64,000 nt of DNA from an uncultured Collinsella sp. (GTDB lineage: Bacteria; Actinomycetota; Coriobacteriia; Coriobacteriales; Coriobacteriaceae): contig CAKUGR010000011.1 of the NCBI GenBank assembly GCA_934654775.1, forward strand, positions 1 through 64,000, given 5' to 3'. How positions within the stretch are numbered: the first letter of the stretch is position 1; each line of letters starts with the position of its first letter. The notes beneath the pieces were generated by a model. That model ran no database searches. It had not been told where the DNA came from and saw only the letters and a program-made list of their open reading frames with translations. A program made the translations under genes and the position numbers. Below, piece after piece: positions 7,731 through 15,714 of the stretch.

Positions 7731-8862
7731 ATAGCAGCTCGATTTTGCCGTCCTTCACCGTCAACCCCATGTTGCCCGAAAGCAAATCGTCCAGGCGCGA
7801 GCCCACGAGCTCAAAGCGCCAGCCTTCGCGCAGGGGGCTCTGCTCGGGGTGCTCAATATAGTCGGCAAGGTCATCGCGCGAGGCAATGACTGAGGTTGCC
7901 ACGCCCGAGCGCTCGGCAACCAAGCGGATGAGCGCATACATAAGATCGGTCACGCTCTCCAGCTCCGGCGAGATCTGGCGATGCCCGCGCACCATGAGCG
8001 GCAGACGATCGTGTGGGCAGCTCGCGCCGCGTTTGATGGCCATGAGCGCGCCGTCCACGTCGCGCTCCCCCAGCTGGTCGGTACCGCGGATACTGCGGAA
8101 CTCCTCGACACGCACGGGATTGCGCTTGACGAGCGCAAGCAGCGTATCGTCGGACATGACCCACTTGCGCGGGATGTTGCGGCGCTCGGCACGGTCCTCG
8201 CGCCAGGCGGCAAGCTCGCGCGCAATACCCAGCTGATGGCGGCTGCAGGAGTTGATGCGCTTGACCTTACGGAATGCTTCGTGACGGTCGGCGCGATAGT
8301 GCGACTCGTCGGCCAGCGGGCGTAGCTCGTCGAGCACCCAGTCCACGCGGCCCAGCTCACGCAGACGGCTCATCATCTCGGTATAGGCCACGATTAAGTA
8401 CTTGACGTCATCGATCGCGTACTCAATCTGCTTGTCGGTCAGCGGACGGCGCGACCAGTCGGTCAGTGACTCGGTCTTGGGCAGCGATACGCCGCAAAAC
8501 GTCTGCACGAGCGCGCCGTAGGAAATCTGCTGGCGCTCGCCCAAAAAGGCGGCGGCCACCTGCGTATCAAAAATAGGACGCGGCAGCACGCCCACAGTAT
8601 GGAGCATGACCTCCATATCCTGCGAGCAGGCGTGGAACACTTTGGTTACGCTCTCATCGGCCATAAGCTCGGCGAGCGGCGACAGGTCGTCGATCACCAG
8701 GGGGTCGACCGCGACGCTCTCGGCAGGGGTGGCAATCTGAACCAGGCACAGACGCGGATGGAACGTGCGCTCGCGCAAAAACTCGGTATCGACGGCAATC
8801 GCGTCGAACTCGCGGGCGCGCTGGCAAAAGTCGAGTAGAGCCTGATGTGTGGAAATGTACAT
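7729..8862 (-). CDS. rnd: Ribonuclease D
   Basis: This 377-residue 3'-5' exoribonuclease is expected to trim tRNA precursors and other structured RNAs. It has the DEDD exonuclease domain at residues 1-190, with VDTEFLRERTF (Exo I), HACSQDMEVM (Exo II) and YAIDDVKYLIVAY (Exo III, Y type). Helical HRDC-type regions follow, including RELAAWREDRAERRNIPRKW. The ATG at 8862 aligns with the usual family start; an in-frame GTG 12 codons upstream lacks support. It is divergent from the lipid kinase gene. Confidence 0.93.
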   Translation of the reverse strand: MYISTHQALLDFCQRAREFDAIAVDTEFLRERTFHPRLCLVQIATPAESVAVDPLVIDDLSPLAELMADESVTKVFHACSQDMEVMLHTVGVLPRPIFDTQVAAAFLGERQQISYGALVQTFCGVSLPKTESLTDWSRRPLTDKQIEYAIDDVKYLIVAYTEMMSRLRELGRVDWVLDELRPLADESHYRADRHEAFRKVKRINSCSRHQLGIARELAAWREDRAERRNIPRKWVMSDDTLLALVKRNPVRVEEFRSIRGTDQLGERDVDGALMAIKRGASCPHDRLPLMVRGHRQISPELESVTDLMYALIRLVAERSGVATSVIASRDDLADYIEHPEQSPLREGWRFELVGSRLDDLLSGNMGLTVKDGKIELL

Positions 8863-8960
8863 ATCAACCCATCGAATAAGGTTAGGCCCGAAAAACACGG
8901 GTAGGATATCGGCATTGCCTTACAACTATACTCGGTTAGTCACAGAACGGGAACGTAAGT

Positions 8961-9878
8961 ATGCGCTGCCTTATCATCCACAACCCGGCATCGGGCCCCA
9001 GCTCAGATGAAATCTTCGCATTCACGCACGCCCTCGCGCAGGGCGGCGACGAGGTCGTGATGCGCTTTATCGGCGATGGCATGGAGCCCGAGGACGCCGT
9101 GGCGGACGTGCGCGAGTTCGACCGCGTGGTGGTCTCGGGCGGCGACGGCACCGTCTCCAATGTGCTCGACCAGATGCGCGGATGCGGCGTCCCCACACTC
9201 GTCTTTCCCTCTGGCACGGCATGCCTGTTCTTCAACAACATCGGCAATGCCCCCGAGGCGGCGGCACTCGCCAAGGCCTGCCGCGCCGGCCGCACGGTCA
9301 AGGTCGACATGGGTGAGCTCTTTTGGCTCGACGAGGACGGCAACGAAAAGCGCCATGGTTTTATCATCATCGCCGGCTCGGGCTTCGACGCCGAGATCAT
9401 GATGAAGGCCGCCCCCACCAAAAACGACATCGGCGAGATCGCCTACTTCCTGTCGGCGCTTGCCACGCCCAATCCCACAGTGGCGCACTTTACGATTGAG
9501 CATGACGGCATTGTCGAGGAGCTCGACGGCATCTGCTGCATGGCAGGCAACACCTCGGTCATCCAAAACGACATCAACCTGTTCCCAGACTGCCGCATGA
9601 ACGACGGCATGGTCGACATCGCGGTCATCGAGCCCGTAAAAACCGTGCAGTTGCTGCCCACCGTGATCACCGCTGCGCTCGACCCCGCCGGCAAGGTGCT
9701 CGGTCGCCCGCAGTTCAAGATCATCCAGACCAAGGAAGCCAAGATTACCTGTACACCGTCGCTGGGCATGCAGTTCGATGGCGAGATTATCTCCAGCAAC
9801 TCCGGCGTCTTTGGCGCCCGCGCGCTTCCGCAATGTCTCGACCTCATCGTCGACGAATTCTCACCGCTTGGTAAATAG
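8961..9878 (+). CDS. Diacylglycerol/lipid kinase family protein
   Basis: This 305-residue protein belongs to the DagK/YegS lipid kinase superfamily, which phosphorylates diacylglycerol or related lipids at the cytoplasmic membrane face. It starts with the family motif IIHNPASG. The nucleotide-binding GGDGT (in VVSGGDGTVSNV) sits near residue 58, and PSGTACLFFNNIG follows. The C-terminal lobe contains FDGEIISSNSG. It is divergent from rnd, with a TATACT -10-like box at 8927. A 30-codon membrane microprotein gene starts 10 bp after its stop, and its Shine-Dalgarno overlaps the stop codon, so the two are cotranscribed. Confidence 0.88.
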   Translation: MRCLIIHNPASGPSSDEIFAFTHALAQGGDEVVMRFIGDGMEPEDAVADVREFDRVVVSGGDGTVSNVLDQMRGCGVPTLVFPSGTACLFFNNIGNAPEAAALAKACRAGRTVKVDMGELFWLDEDGNEKRHGFIIIAGSGFDAEIMMKAAPTKNDIGEIAYFLSALATPNPTVAHFTIEHDGIVEELDGICCMAGNTSVIQNDINLFPDCRMNDGMVDIAVIEPVKTVQLLPTVITAALDPAGKVLGRPQFKIIQTKEAKITCTPSLGMQFDGEIISSNSGVFGARALPQCLDLIVDEFSPLGK

Positions 9879-9887
9879 GAGGACCCC

Positions 9888-9980
9888 ATGAACGACAATC
9901 CCCTACTCGGCTTTATCGTCATTGTTCTGGCCATGCTCGTCGGCTATGCGATCAACGTGATCCACCGCCGGAAGAAATAA
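9888..9980 (+). CDS. 30-residue single-pass membrane microprotein
   Basis: The product is 30 residues, beginning MNDNPLLGF. One hydrophobic segment (about 7-23) is followed by the positively charged tail HRRKK, so the C-terminus should face the cytoplasm. An AGGAGG ribosome site (9877-9882) overlaps the stop codon of the lipid kinase gene and lies five bases before the ATG. A strong terminator follows 37 bp later. This layout suggests a real cotranslated gene rather than chance. Function is unknown; a partner of the lipid kinase is possible. Confidence 0.72.
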   Translation: MNDNPLLGFIVIVLAMLVGYAINVIHRRKK

Positions 9981-10016
9981 TTCCGCATTGGTATGATATT
10001 CATCCAATTATCGTCT

Positions 10017-10058
10017 CCCCCGCTGTTTATGCATTTGCCAAACAGCGGGGGATTTTTC
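10017..10058 (+). terminator. Terminator of the lipid kinase operon
   Basis: A 12-bp perfect stem (CCCCCGCTGTTT / AAACAGCGGGGG) with an 11-base loop is followed by ATTTTTCTT. Confidence 0.9.
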
Positions 10059-10145
10059 TTTGCGACCCGTGCAAGGCGCTTTATCCAGCTACAGTAATTG
10101 CAGGGTGCCTTTATTTAACTAAAGCTACATAATGAGTATTCTTAT

Positions 10146-10191
10146 CCGCTCATCGCATATTTTAGGACGCTCATCGAGTATTTCATCGAAT
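10146..10191 (+). promoter_or_regulatory. Direct repeats upstream of the C69 peptidase gene
   Basis: Two copies of CGCTCATCG-NN-TATTT start at 10147 and 10168, 21 bp (two helical turns) apart. A third TCATCG sits at 10183. The spacing suits a regulator binding one face of DNA. The gene starts about 100 bp further on. No regulator is identified. Confidence 0.3.
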
Positions 10192-10288
10192 CTAATGAAT
10201 ACCCTTTAGACTTCCGATAGGCTAATAGATGTATTTATTAGCTGAAATCCTGCACGGTTCCGCGGGGTTTCAACGGTTGGGAGGGATT

Positions 10289-12091
10289 ATGAGGTTTACT
10301 CATCCTGTCAACACGCTCAAAAAGCTCGGCTGCGGCCTTGCGTTTGGAGCAGCTGCCATCATGGCCATGCCGACTTCGGCACTCGCCTGCACCCAGATCT
10401 ACATGGGCAGCAAGCTCACGGCAGACGGCAACACGTACTACGGCCGTTCCGAGGACTTCGGTCCGCGCTATGTCAAGCACTTTGGCATTGAGCCCGCACA
10501 CAAGGACGGTAACGAGTACACCTCGGTCGAGTCCGGTTTTGAGTACAAGTCCATGGGCGCAACCTACCGCTACACCTTCGTTCGCGACAACCCCTCGCAG
10601 TGGGAAGATCGCTACGACGCCTATTCCGAGGCCGGCATCAACGAGAAGGGCGTCTCCTGCTCTGCCACGTTGAGCACCTCCTATAACGAGAAGGCCGAAG
10701 AGGCTGATCCCATCACCGAGGAAACTGGCATTGGCGAGTACAGCTATGCCAGCGTCATCCTGGGCGAGAGTGCCACGGCCCGCGAGGGCGTCGAGCTCAT
10801 CGGCAGTCTGATTGACGAGCAGGGCGTCTGCTCCAACGACCAGATCATCATTGCCGACAACAACGAGACCTGGTTGTTTGCAGCGCTTTCCGGCCATCAG
10901 TGGATCGCCATGAGGCTCACTGACGATATCGCCTCGCTCAACCCCAACATCGGCAACCTCACCTATGACGTCGACCTCGACGACACCGAGAACTGCCTCC
11001 ACTCCGAGGGCATCGAGTCTATGCCTAAGGAGAAGGGCTTTGCCGAGTACACCGACGGCAAGTTCGACGTCGCCAAGACCTACGGCGAGGAGATTGGCGA
11101 GGCCGGCATGCACCAGTGGTCGCGCTATGTCCAGGGCCGCGATTACTTCATGGCTCCGCTTGCCGAGGGCACCGACTACGAGATCGTCAAGGACGAGCGC
11201 GAAGACGCTCGTGCCACGACTGGCGCCCTGGTCCACGAGTTGCAGCCGCTGTTCTTTACGCCCGGCAAGTCCGACTGGAACACCTTTGAGATGATCCGTT
11301 CCTTCGCCGCTCGCGGCGAGAACGTCGCCGGCCTCAACGCCAACACCGACGGCGCCTATGCCATCGGCTCTAACCGCAACACCGAGATTCACACTTTCCA
11401 GATCCGTCAGGGCATGGACCCCGAGATCGCGACCATTCAATGGGAGATGCTCTCCAACGCCGAGTTCTCCGTCGCCATCCCCCTCTACTCCGCACTGCTC
11501 ACCGAGGTCAGCCCCTACTTCAGCGATCAAGATGTCTCCTTCGATCACTGCGAAGAGGAAGACGTCGTGAACAACGAGGAGCCCAAGAACTCCATCAACT
11601 ACGTCCTCATGGACATCAACACGCTCGCCTATGAAAACCGCGACCACTGCGCCACCGGCGTCCGCGCCTATCTCGACGCTCTGCAGAAGGAGCTCATCGA
11701 GCAGAACCTGACCGTCGACGAGGCCATGCAGGCCGAAGAAGGCACCGAGGCCCGCACCGCCCTGGCCAACAAGGCCGGCAAGGCTGCAACCAAGAACACT
11801 TATGTTAAGTGCAAGGCCATGCTCGAGGAGATGCGCGACTATCTCCAGGAGGGCGACTTCTCCGAGGAGTTCGTCCCGAGTGACTACGATGCCGACAACG
11901 ACTGCCTGGTCAAGTCCATCACCTACGCCGACGAGGCCCTTTCCGATGAGGACGTGGCCGAGCCCGAGGCCGAAGAGGAAGAGGCCACCGAGGAGAAGTC
12001 CGAGGACAACAACATGGCCGCCATGGCCGTTGGCGCCGTCGTCATCATCGGTGTCTGCGCCTACGTGATCTATCGTCGCAAGAAGGCCTAA
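10289..12091 (+). CDS. Surface-anchored C69-family peptidase (PepD-like dipeptidase)
   Basis: This 600-residue secreted Ntn-hydrolase of peptidase family C69 cleaves dipeptides or short peptides, here outside the membrane. A signal peptide (about 1-33) ends in SALA directly before a cysteine (CTQIYMGSKLTADG). Signal cleavage would therefore expose the N-terminal nucleophile cysteine that C69 enzymes need. Other family features are YYGRSEDFG and the NDQIIIADNNETW region. The C-terminus has an acidic glutamate-rich linker, a single transmembrane helix (AAMAVGAVVIIGVCAYVIY) and the basic stop-transfer tail RRKKA. The ATG at 10289 follows GGGAGG. It stands alone, with direct repeats upstream and a hairpin downstream. 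Confidence 0.9.
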   Translation: MRFTHPVNTLKKLGCGLAFGAAAIMAMPTSALACTQIYMGSKLTADGNTYYGRSEDFGPRYVKHFGIEPAHKDGNEYTSVESGFEYKSMGATYRYTFVRDNPSQWEDRYDAYSEAGINEKGVSCSATLSTSYNEKAEEADPITEETGIGEYSYASVILGESATAREGVELIGSLIDEQGVCSNDQIIIADNNETWLFAALSGHQWIAMRLTDDIASLNPNIGNLTYDVDLDDTENCLHSEGIESMPKEKGFAEYTDGKFDVAKTYGEEIGEAGMHQWSRYVQGRDYFMAPLAEGTDYEIVKDEREDARATTGALVHELQPLFFTPGKSDWNTFEMIRSFAARGENVAGLNANTDGAYAIGSNRNTEIHTFQIRQGMDPEIATIQWEMLSNAEFSVAIPLYSALLTEVSPYFSDQDVSFDHCEEEDVVNNEEPKNSINYVLMDINTLAYENRDHCATGVRAYLDALQKELIEQNLTVDEAMQAEEGTEARTALANKAGKAATKNTYVKCKAMLEEMRDYLQEGDFSEEFVPSDYDADNDCLVKSITYADEALSDEDVAEPEAEEEEATEEKSEDNNMAAMAVGAVVIIGVCAYVIYRRKKA

Positions 12092-12109
12092 GGCCCTCAT
12101 GTCCTTGTC

Positions 12110-12145
12110 GAGTGGGCAAGGCAGCAATGGCAGCCTCGCCCACTC
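12110..12145 (+). terminator. Hairpin after the C69 peptidase gene
   Basis: Arms GAGTGGGC and GCCCACTC enclose a 20-base loop that can itself fold (GGCAG / CAGCC). The T-run is weak, so this is a probable rather than certain terminator. Confidence 0.5.
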
Positions 12146-12178
12146 AGCCCGTCCTTTTGACCGGCGGGAAACATCGCT

Positions 12179-12201
12179 GAAATCTTTTCAAAAAAGATTT
12201 C
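12179..12201. promoter_or_regulatory. 10-bp palindrome beside the trp leader promoter
   Basis: A perfect inverted repeat (GAAATCTTTT / AAAAGATTTC, 3-base centre) lies about 20 bp before a TATAGT -10-like box at 12223 and about 85 bp before the Trp leader peptide. It could be an operator covering the -35 region or the tail terminator of the upstream gene; the sequence does not decide. Confidence 0.4.
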
Positions 12202-12286
12202 CCCGCACACACTTTGCTGTGTTATAGTGCAGCGCAACAGCAACTAGGTGCGACCGCGCCACGGCATCACGAAAGGAGCCACCAAC

Positions 12287-12355
12287 ATGAAGAACACGAT
12301 GAAGTCTCTCAACAACTGGTGGTGGCGTGATGCGAATACGATTGGTCGACAGTGA
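12287..12355 (+). CDS. Tryptophan-rich leader peptide (attenuator)
   Basis: This is a 22-codon reading frame with a good ribosome site (GAAAGGAG) and three consecutive TGG codons (12317-12325) within the local sequence LNNWWWRD. It ends about 35 bp before an intrinsic terminator and about 145 bp before the first of two TrpP-like ECF substrate-binding genes. This is the classic layout of ribosome-mediated attenuation. When charged tRNA-Trp is scarce, the ribosome stalls at the Trp codons and changes the fold of the leader RNA so that the terminator does not form. The protein itself should have no other role. Confidence 0.88.
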   Translation: MKNTMKSLNNWWWRDANTIGRQ

Positions 12356-12424
12356 GTCCCTCACGCCTGTTTTTGCGCTCTAGGTGATTGGAAGGCCTCC
12401 GGTTTCGACCGGGGGCCTTTTTCT
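12324..12424 (+). promoter_or_regulatory. Trp attenuator: competing stems and terminator
   Basis: The segment GGCGTGA (12324-12330, overlapping the third Trp codon) can pair with TCACGCC (12361-12367). A small hairpin GTGAG / CTCAC also forms at 12352-12364. The terminator is a 12-bp stem at 12392-12421 (AAGGCCTCCGGT / ACCGGGGGCCTT, TTCG loop) followed by TTTTTCT. Candidate antiterminator pairs are TCAC-CT (12361-12368) with AGGTGA (12382-12387), and GCCT (12365-12368) with AGGC (12393-12396). This antiterminator is short, so the exact switch is uncertain. Confidence 0.78.
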
Positions 12425-12499
12425 ATCTCGAGCCCGATCGCATTCGCATCACGCGCCTCCGCTTTTCTCTTGCACTCCCCTTCCGAAAGGATCTTTACC

Positions 12500-13072
12500 A
12501 TGTCTCAGAACACCACCGCCACCCAGCCCCGCACCGTCCAGGCCGCCGACCGCGGCAAACTTGACGTCCGCGCCCTCGTCCTGCTCGCCATCCTGCTTGC
12601 CGCCGGCTTCATCCTCAACTTCACCGTCGGTAAGGCCATCTCGGGCATCTCGGGCGGCATGATCAGCCCCGAGTTCATCATCTCGGCCTTCTGCCTCACT
12701 ATCCTGGTTGTGCGCCCCAACATTGGCCAGGCGCTCGTGATCGGCCTTATCTCGGCCGCCGTGATCCAGATCACCACCACCTCGCCGTTCATCGATTTTG
12801 CCGCCGAGGGCATCGCCGCCATGCTCATGGCCGCCATCGTCAACGCCGCCGGCAAGAAGGGCCAGGTTAAGCCCGCTGTCGCTATTGTCGCCACCTTCGT
12901 GACCACCTTTGTCTCGGGCGTTATCTTCATGGTCATCAAGATGGCTATGCTCGGCGTGGTGGGCGAGCTCGCCGCCGCCATGCTGCCTGTCGTCGCCATG
13001 ACCGCCGTCTTTAACGCCATCCTGGTCGGTGCCCTCTACCTGCCCATCCAGAAGGCCCTTAGGCTCAACTAA
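12500..13072 (+). CDS. ECF transporter S component, TrpP-like (copy 1)
   Basis: This 190-residue integral membrane protein is the substrate-binding S component of an energy-coupling-factor transporter. The charged N-terminal region leads into about six hydrophobic segments, starting with DVRALVLLAILLAAGFILNF. Segments such as NIGQALVIGLISAAVIQITT and the AAMLPVVAMTAVFNAIL stretch resemble the tryptophan transporter TrpP as I recall it. The Trp-codon leader upstream independently supports tryptophan as substrate. The ATG at 12500 follows CGAAAGG. A related copy and the A and T components follow on the same strand. Confidence 0.85.
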   Translation: MSQNTTATQPRTVQAADRGKLDVRALVLLAILLAAGFILNFTVGKAISGISGGMISPEFIISAFCLTILVVRPNIGQALVIGLISAAVIQITTTSPFIDFAAEGIAAMLMAAIVNAAGKKGQVKPAVAIVATFVTTFVSGVIFMVIKMAMLGVVGELAAAMLPVVAMTAVFNAILVGALYLPIQKALRLN

Positions 13073-13078
13073 CCCGCT

Positions 13079-13178
13079 CGGCTTTACGAGCCACCCCATC
13101 TTGGCGTTCATTCGTCGCTCGCGTACCCAAGTACGCTTCGTTCCTCTTTCGCGCCAACCTGGGCCCCTCATAAAGCCG
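13079..13178. repeat. Imperfect palindromic intergenic repeat (copy A)
   Basis: The outer arms CGGCTTTACGAG / CTCATAAAGCCG (one mismatch) enclose inner arms including TTGGCG / CGCCAA and GCGTAC / GTACGC. The reverse complement of 13091-13164 aligns almost base for base with 55058-55143. It occupies the gap between the two S-component genes. Confidence 0.75.
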
Positions 13179-13280
13179 TCTTCGTGCTCCATTATTCAAA
13201 ATTAATCCCCTTTTCGATTTAACCCCTTTCGTGGGGGTCTAGGACACGCTTATCTCAAATCCCACCTTAAGGAGAACATC

Positions 13281-13832
13281 ATGGCCACCAACACTCAGGC
13301 TCGTACCATTTCTGCCAACGCCGCTTCCGACAAAGGCATCCTCGACATCACCTCGCTCGTCCTGCTCGCCATCCTCCTTGCCGCCGGCTTTATCCTCAAC
13401 ATGACCGTCGGCAACGCTCTTGCCGCAACGGGTATTAAGCCGCAGTTCATCATTGCCGCCTATGCCCTGGCCATCGCACTCACGCAGGCGAGCTTTGCCC
13501 AAGCAGCCATCTTTGGCATCCTGTCCGCCGCCGTCATCCAGATCACCACGTCAATCCCCGGCCTCAACTTTGTCACCGAGCTTGCCGGCGCGCTGACGAT
13601 GGCGGCGCTCATCAAGTCCAACATCGGCGGCAGCAAGGTCAACCCCTTCATCGCCGGTCTGCTCACCACCCTGGTTTCGGGTGCCCTCTTCGCCGTCCTG
13701 GGCACCGTCATCATGGGTGCCGCGCTGCCCACGGCGCTTGCCAAGGTGCCCATCGTGCTCGGCACTGCCGTCTTCAACGCCGTCGTGGTCCAGGCCCTCT
13801 TCTTCCCCCTGCGCAAGGTGCTCAACAAATAG
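13281..13832 (+). CDS. ECF transporter S component, TrpP-like (copy 2)
   Basis: This 183-residue membrane protein is paralogous to the preceding gene. It shares the N-terminal helix LVLLAILLAAGFILNMTVG, the AVIQITTSIPG segment and the C-terminal AVFNAVVVQALFFPLRKVL. It has five or six hydrophobic segments, the normal S-component size, and an AAGGAG ribosome site. Two S components before one A-A'-T module suggests two binding proteins sharing the energising machinery. They may have different affinity, or the second may bind a tryptophan relative such as an indole compound. The substrate split is inference. Confidence 0.83.
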   Translation: MATNTQARTISANAASDKGILDITSLVLLAILLAAGFILNMTVGNALAATGIKPQFIIAAYALAIALTQASFAQAAIFGILSAAVIQITTSIPGLNFVTELAGALTMAALIKSNIGGSKVNPFIAGLLTTLVSGALFAVLGTVIMGAALPTALAKVPIVLGTAVFNAVVVQALFFPLRKVLNK

Positions 13833-13882
13833 CCTGATATGATGGACGGGGCCGCGCGCAAGCGGCCCCGTCACTAAAGACT

Positions 13883-13944
13883 GTCCCAAACAGCTAGCTT
13901 TTGGGGACGTTCTTAGACGACTCGTCATGTAAGAACGTCCCCAA
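13883..13944 (+). promoter_or_regulatory. Overlapping alternative hairpins before the ECF ATPase gene
   Basis: A 15-bp perfect stem (13901-13915 with 13930-13944) ends 18 bp before the ATPase start codon. Its left arm also pairs with GTCCCAAA at 13883-13890, forming a mutually exclusive second hairpin. No T-run follows the larger stem. It may modulate processing or ribosome access to GAAAGG at 13952, or be a repeat remnant. Confidence 0.45.
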
Positions 13945-13962
13945 TGACTATGAAAGGTATCC

Positions 13963-15714
13963 ATGAAAACGATCATCAACGTCGACGATGTCTCGTTCTC
14001 CTATGGCACGCAGACCGAGCAGGCGCTTAAGCACATCTCGCTCGACGTGAACAAGGGAGATTTCATCGGCATCATCGGGCCCTCGGGCGCCGGCAAGTCC
14101 ACGCTTGCCGCTTGCTTGTCGGGCGCCGTACCCCACCACTACACCGGCACGTTCTTTGGGTCCGTCATGGTTGACGGCCGTGACACCTGCGAAGTCTCGC
14201 TCACCGACGTATCGCAGATCGTCGGCAGCGTGCTGCAGGACATCGACACGCAGATGGTCGCCTCGGTTGTCAAGGACGAGATGCTCTTTGGTCTGGAGAA
14301 CTTTGGCGTCCCCCATGATCAGATTGAACAGCGCGTAAGCGAGACACTCGAAACCGTCGGCATCAGCGACCTGCGCGACCGCGAGATCGCCACGCTTTCG
14401 GGTGGCCAAAAACAAAAGGTGGCCATCGCCGCCATCCTCGCTATGCGCCCCCGCGTGCTGGTGCTCGACGAACCCACCGCGGCACTCGACCCCGCCAGCT
14501 CCACGCTGGTCTTCGAGACCCTGCGCGAGGCAAACCGCGCACTCGGCATCACCATCGTCGTCGTTGAGCAAAAGGTCGCCCTGCTCTCGGAGTACTGCAA
14601 CCGCGTGCTCGTGCTCAACCATGGCGAAATCGCACTGCAGGGCGAGCCGCACGAGGTCTTCGCGCACACCGATGAGCTCCGCGCCATCGGCGTTGACTGC
14701 CCCCGCGTCACACGAATCTTCAATAGTCTCGCGGCCGATGGCCTGGCAAGCGGCACCCCTTGCTTGGATGTCGACGAGGCTGAACGCCTGATTTCGGGCA
14801 TCGTCGACCCCGCACACACGGCCAGCGAAGTCCAAGCGCCCGCGGGCTCACCGCACGCCCCGTCGTTGCGCCCTCATGCCAAGGACGCCGAACCCGTGCT
14901 CACCTTCGATCATGTTGAGTTTGCCTATCCCAACGGCGGTGCCGCCGTACACGACCTTAGCCTGACCCTCTACCCCGGCGAGCTCGTGGGCATTGTCGGC
15001 CAAAACGGCGCCGGCAAGACCACGCTCACCAAGCTGCTCACAGGCCTGCTTAAGCCCGCCTCGGGCAGTGTGCGCGTCACGGGCCTTGACACCGCCGCGG
15101 TCCCCACGAGCCGCATTGCCCGCGAGGTCGCGACGCTCTTCCAAAACCCCGACCGCCAGATCTGCAAGGATACCGTGCTCGACGAGGTCGCTTTTGGCTT
15201 GGAGCTTGCCGGCATCGACCGCGCCGAGGCCCTGCGTCGTGCCCAGCTCGTCATCGACCGTTTTGGCCTCCCCGCCGATGAGGCGCCTTTCTCGCTTTCG
15301 CGCGGCCAACGACAAATGGTGGCACTCGCCTCCGTCGTGGTCGTAGAGCCCAAGATCGTAGTGCTCGACGAGCCCACGAGTGGACTTGACTACCGCGAGT
15401 GCATGACCGTCATGGAGACGGTGCGCACCATGGCCGAGCGTGGCTGCGCCGTGATTATGGTCTGCCACGATATGGAAGTCGTTTCCGACTTTGCCGAGCG
15501 CATCGTTGTGATGGCCGACGGCCGCATCCTCGACCGTGGACGCACACACGAGCTGTTCTCGAATATCGAGCTCATGCAGCGTGCCTACGTGGAACCGCCC
15601 CAGGTCATTGAGCTCTCGCGCTGTTTGGCATCCTCCGTCTCTCCCGCTTTTGCGCAGGTGAGCGAGGTCACCGATATCGTTCGCATTACCAAGGAGATGG
15701 TCCGCCGTGGTTAA
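13963..15714 (+). CDS. ECF transporter fused A-A' ATPase
   Basis: This 583-residue protein contains two complete ABC ATPase domains in one chain. It equals EcfA1 plus EcfA2, which power substrate uptake through the T component. Domain 1 (about 1-245) has Walker A GPSGAGKST, signature LSGGQKQ and Walker B VLVLDEPTAALDP. Domain 2 (about 305-560) has GQNGAGKTT, the slightly unusual signature LSRGQRQ and IVVLDEPTSGLD. Both switch histidine regions are recognisable only in part (the second is MVCHDME). It overlaps the T-component gene by 8 bp, showing translational coupling. Confidence 0.94.
   Translation: MKTIINVDDVSFSYGTQTEQALKHISLDVNKGDFIGIIGPSGAGKSTLAACLSGAVPHHYTGTFFGSVMVDGRDTCEVSLTDVSQIVGSVLQDIDTQMVASVVKDEMLFGLENFGVPHDQIEQRVSETLETVGISDLRDREIATLSGGQKQKVAIAAILAMRPRVLVLDEPTAALDPASSTLVFETLREANRALGITIVVVEQKVALLSEYCNRVLVLNHGEIALQGEPHEVFAHTDELRAIGVDCPRVTRIFNSLAADGLASGTPCLDVDEAERLISGIVDPAHTASEVQAPAGSPHAPSLRPHAKDAEPVLTFDHVEFAYPNGGAAVHDLSLTLYPGELVGIVGQNGAGKTTLTKLLTGLLKPASGSVRVTGLDTAAVPTSRIAREVATLFQNPDRQICKDTVLDEVAFGLELAGIDRAEALRRAQLVIDRFGLPADEAPFSLSRGQRQMVALASVVVVEPKIVVLDEPTSGLDYRECMTVMETVRTMAERGCAVIMVCHDMEVVSDFAERIVVMADGRILDRGRTHELFSNIELMQRAYVEPPQVIELSRCLASSVSPAFAQVSEVTDIVRITKEMVRRG

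Noticed and set aside
10238..12127. A 629-codon minus-strand open frame opposite the C69 peptidase gene
   Set aside because: Composition is almost only L, V, G, D and A from codon-position bias; the plus strand encodes a clear peptidase.
12287..12355. The Trp-rich frame as a chance short frame
   Set aside because: Rejected as chance because it combines a good ribosome site, three consecutive TGG codons, a following terminator and a TrpP-like gene; kept as an attenuator.
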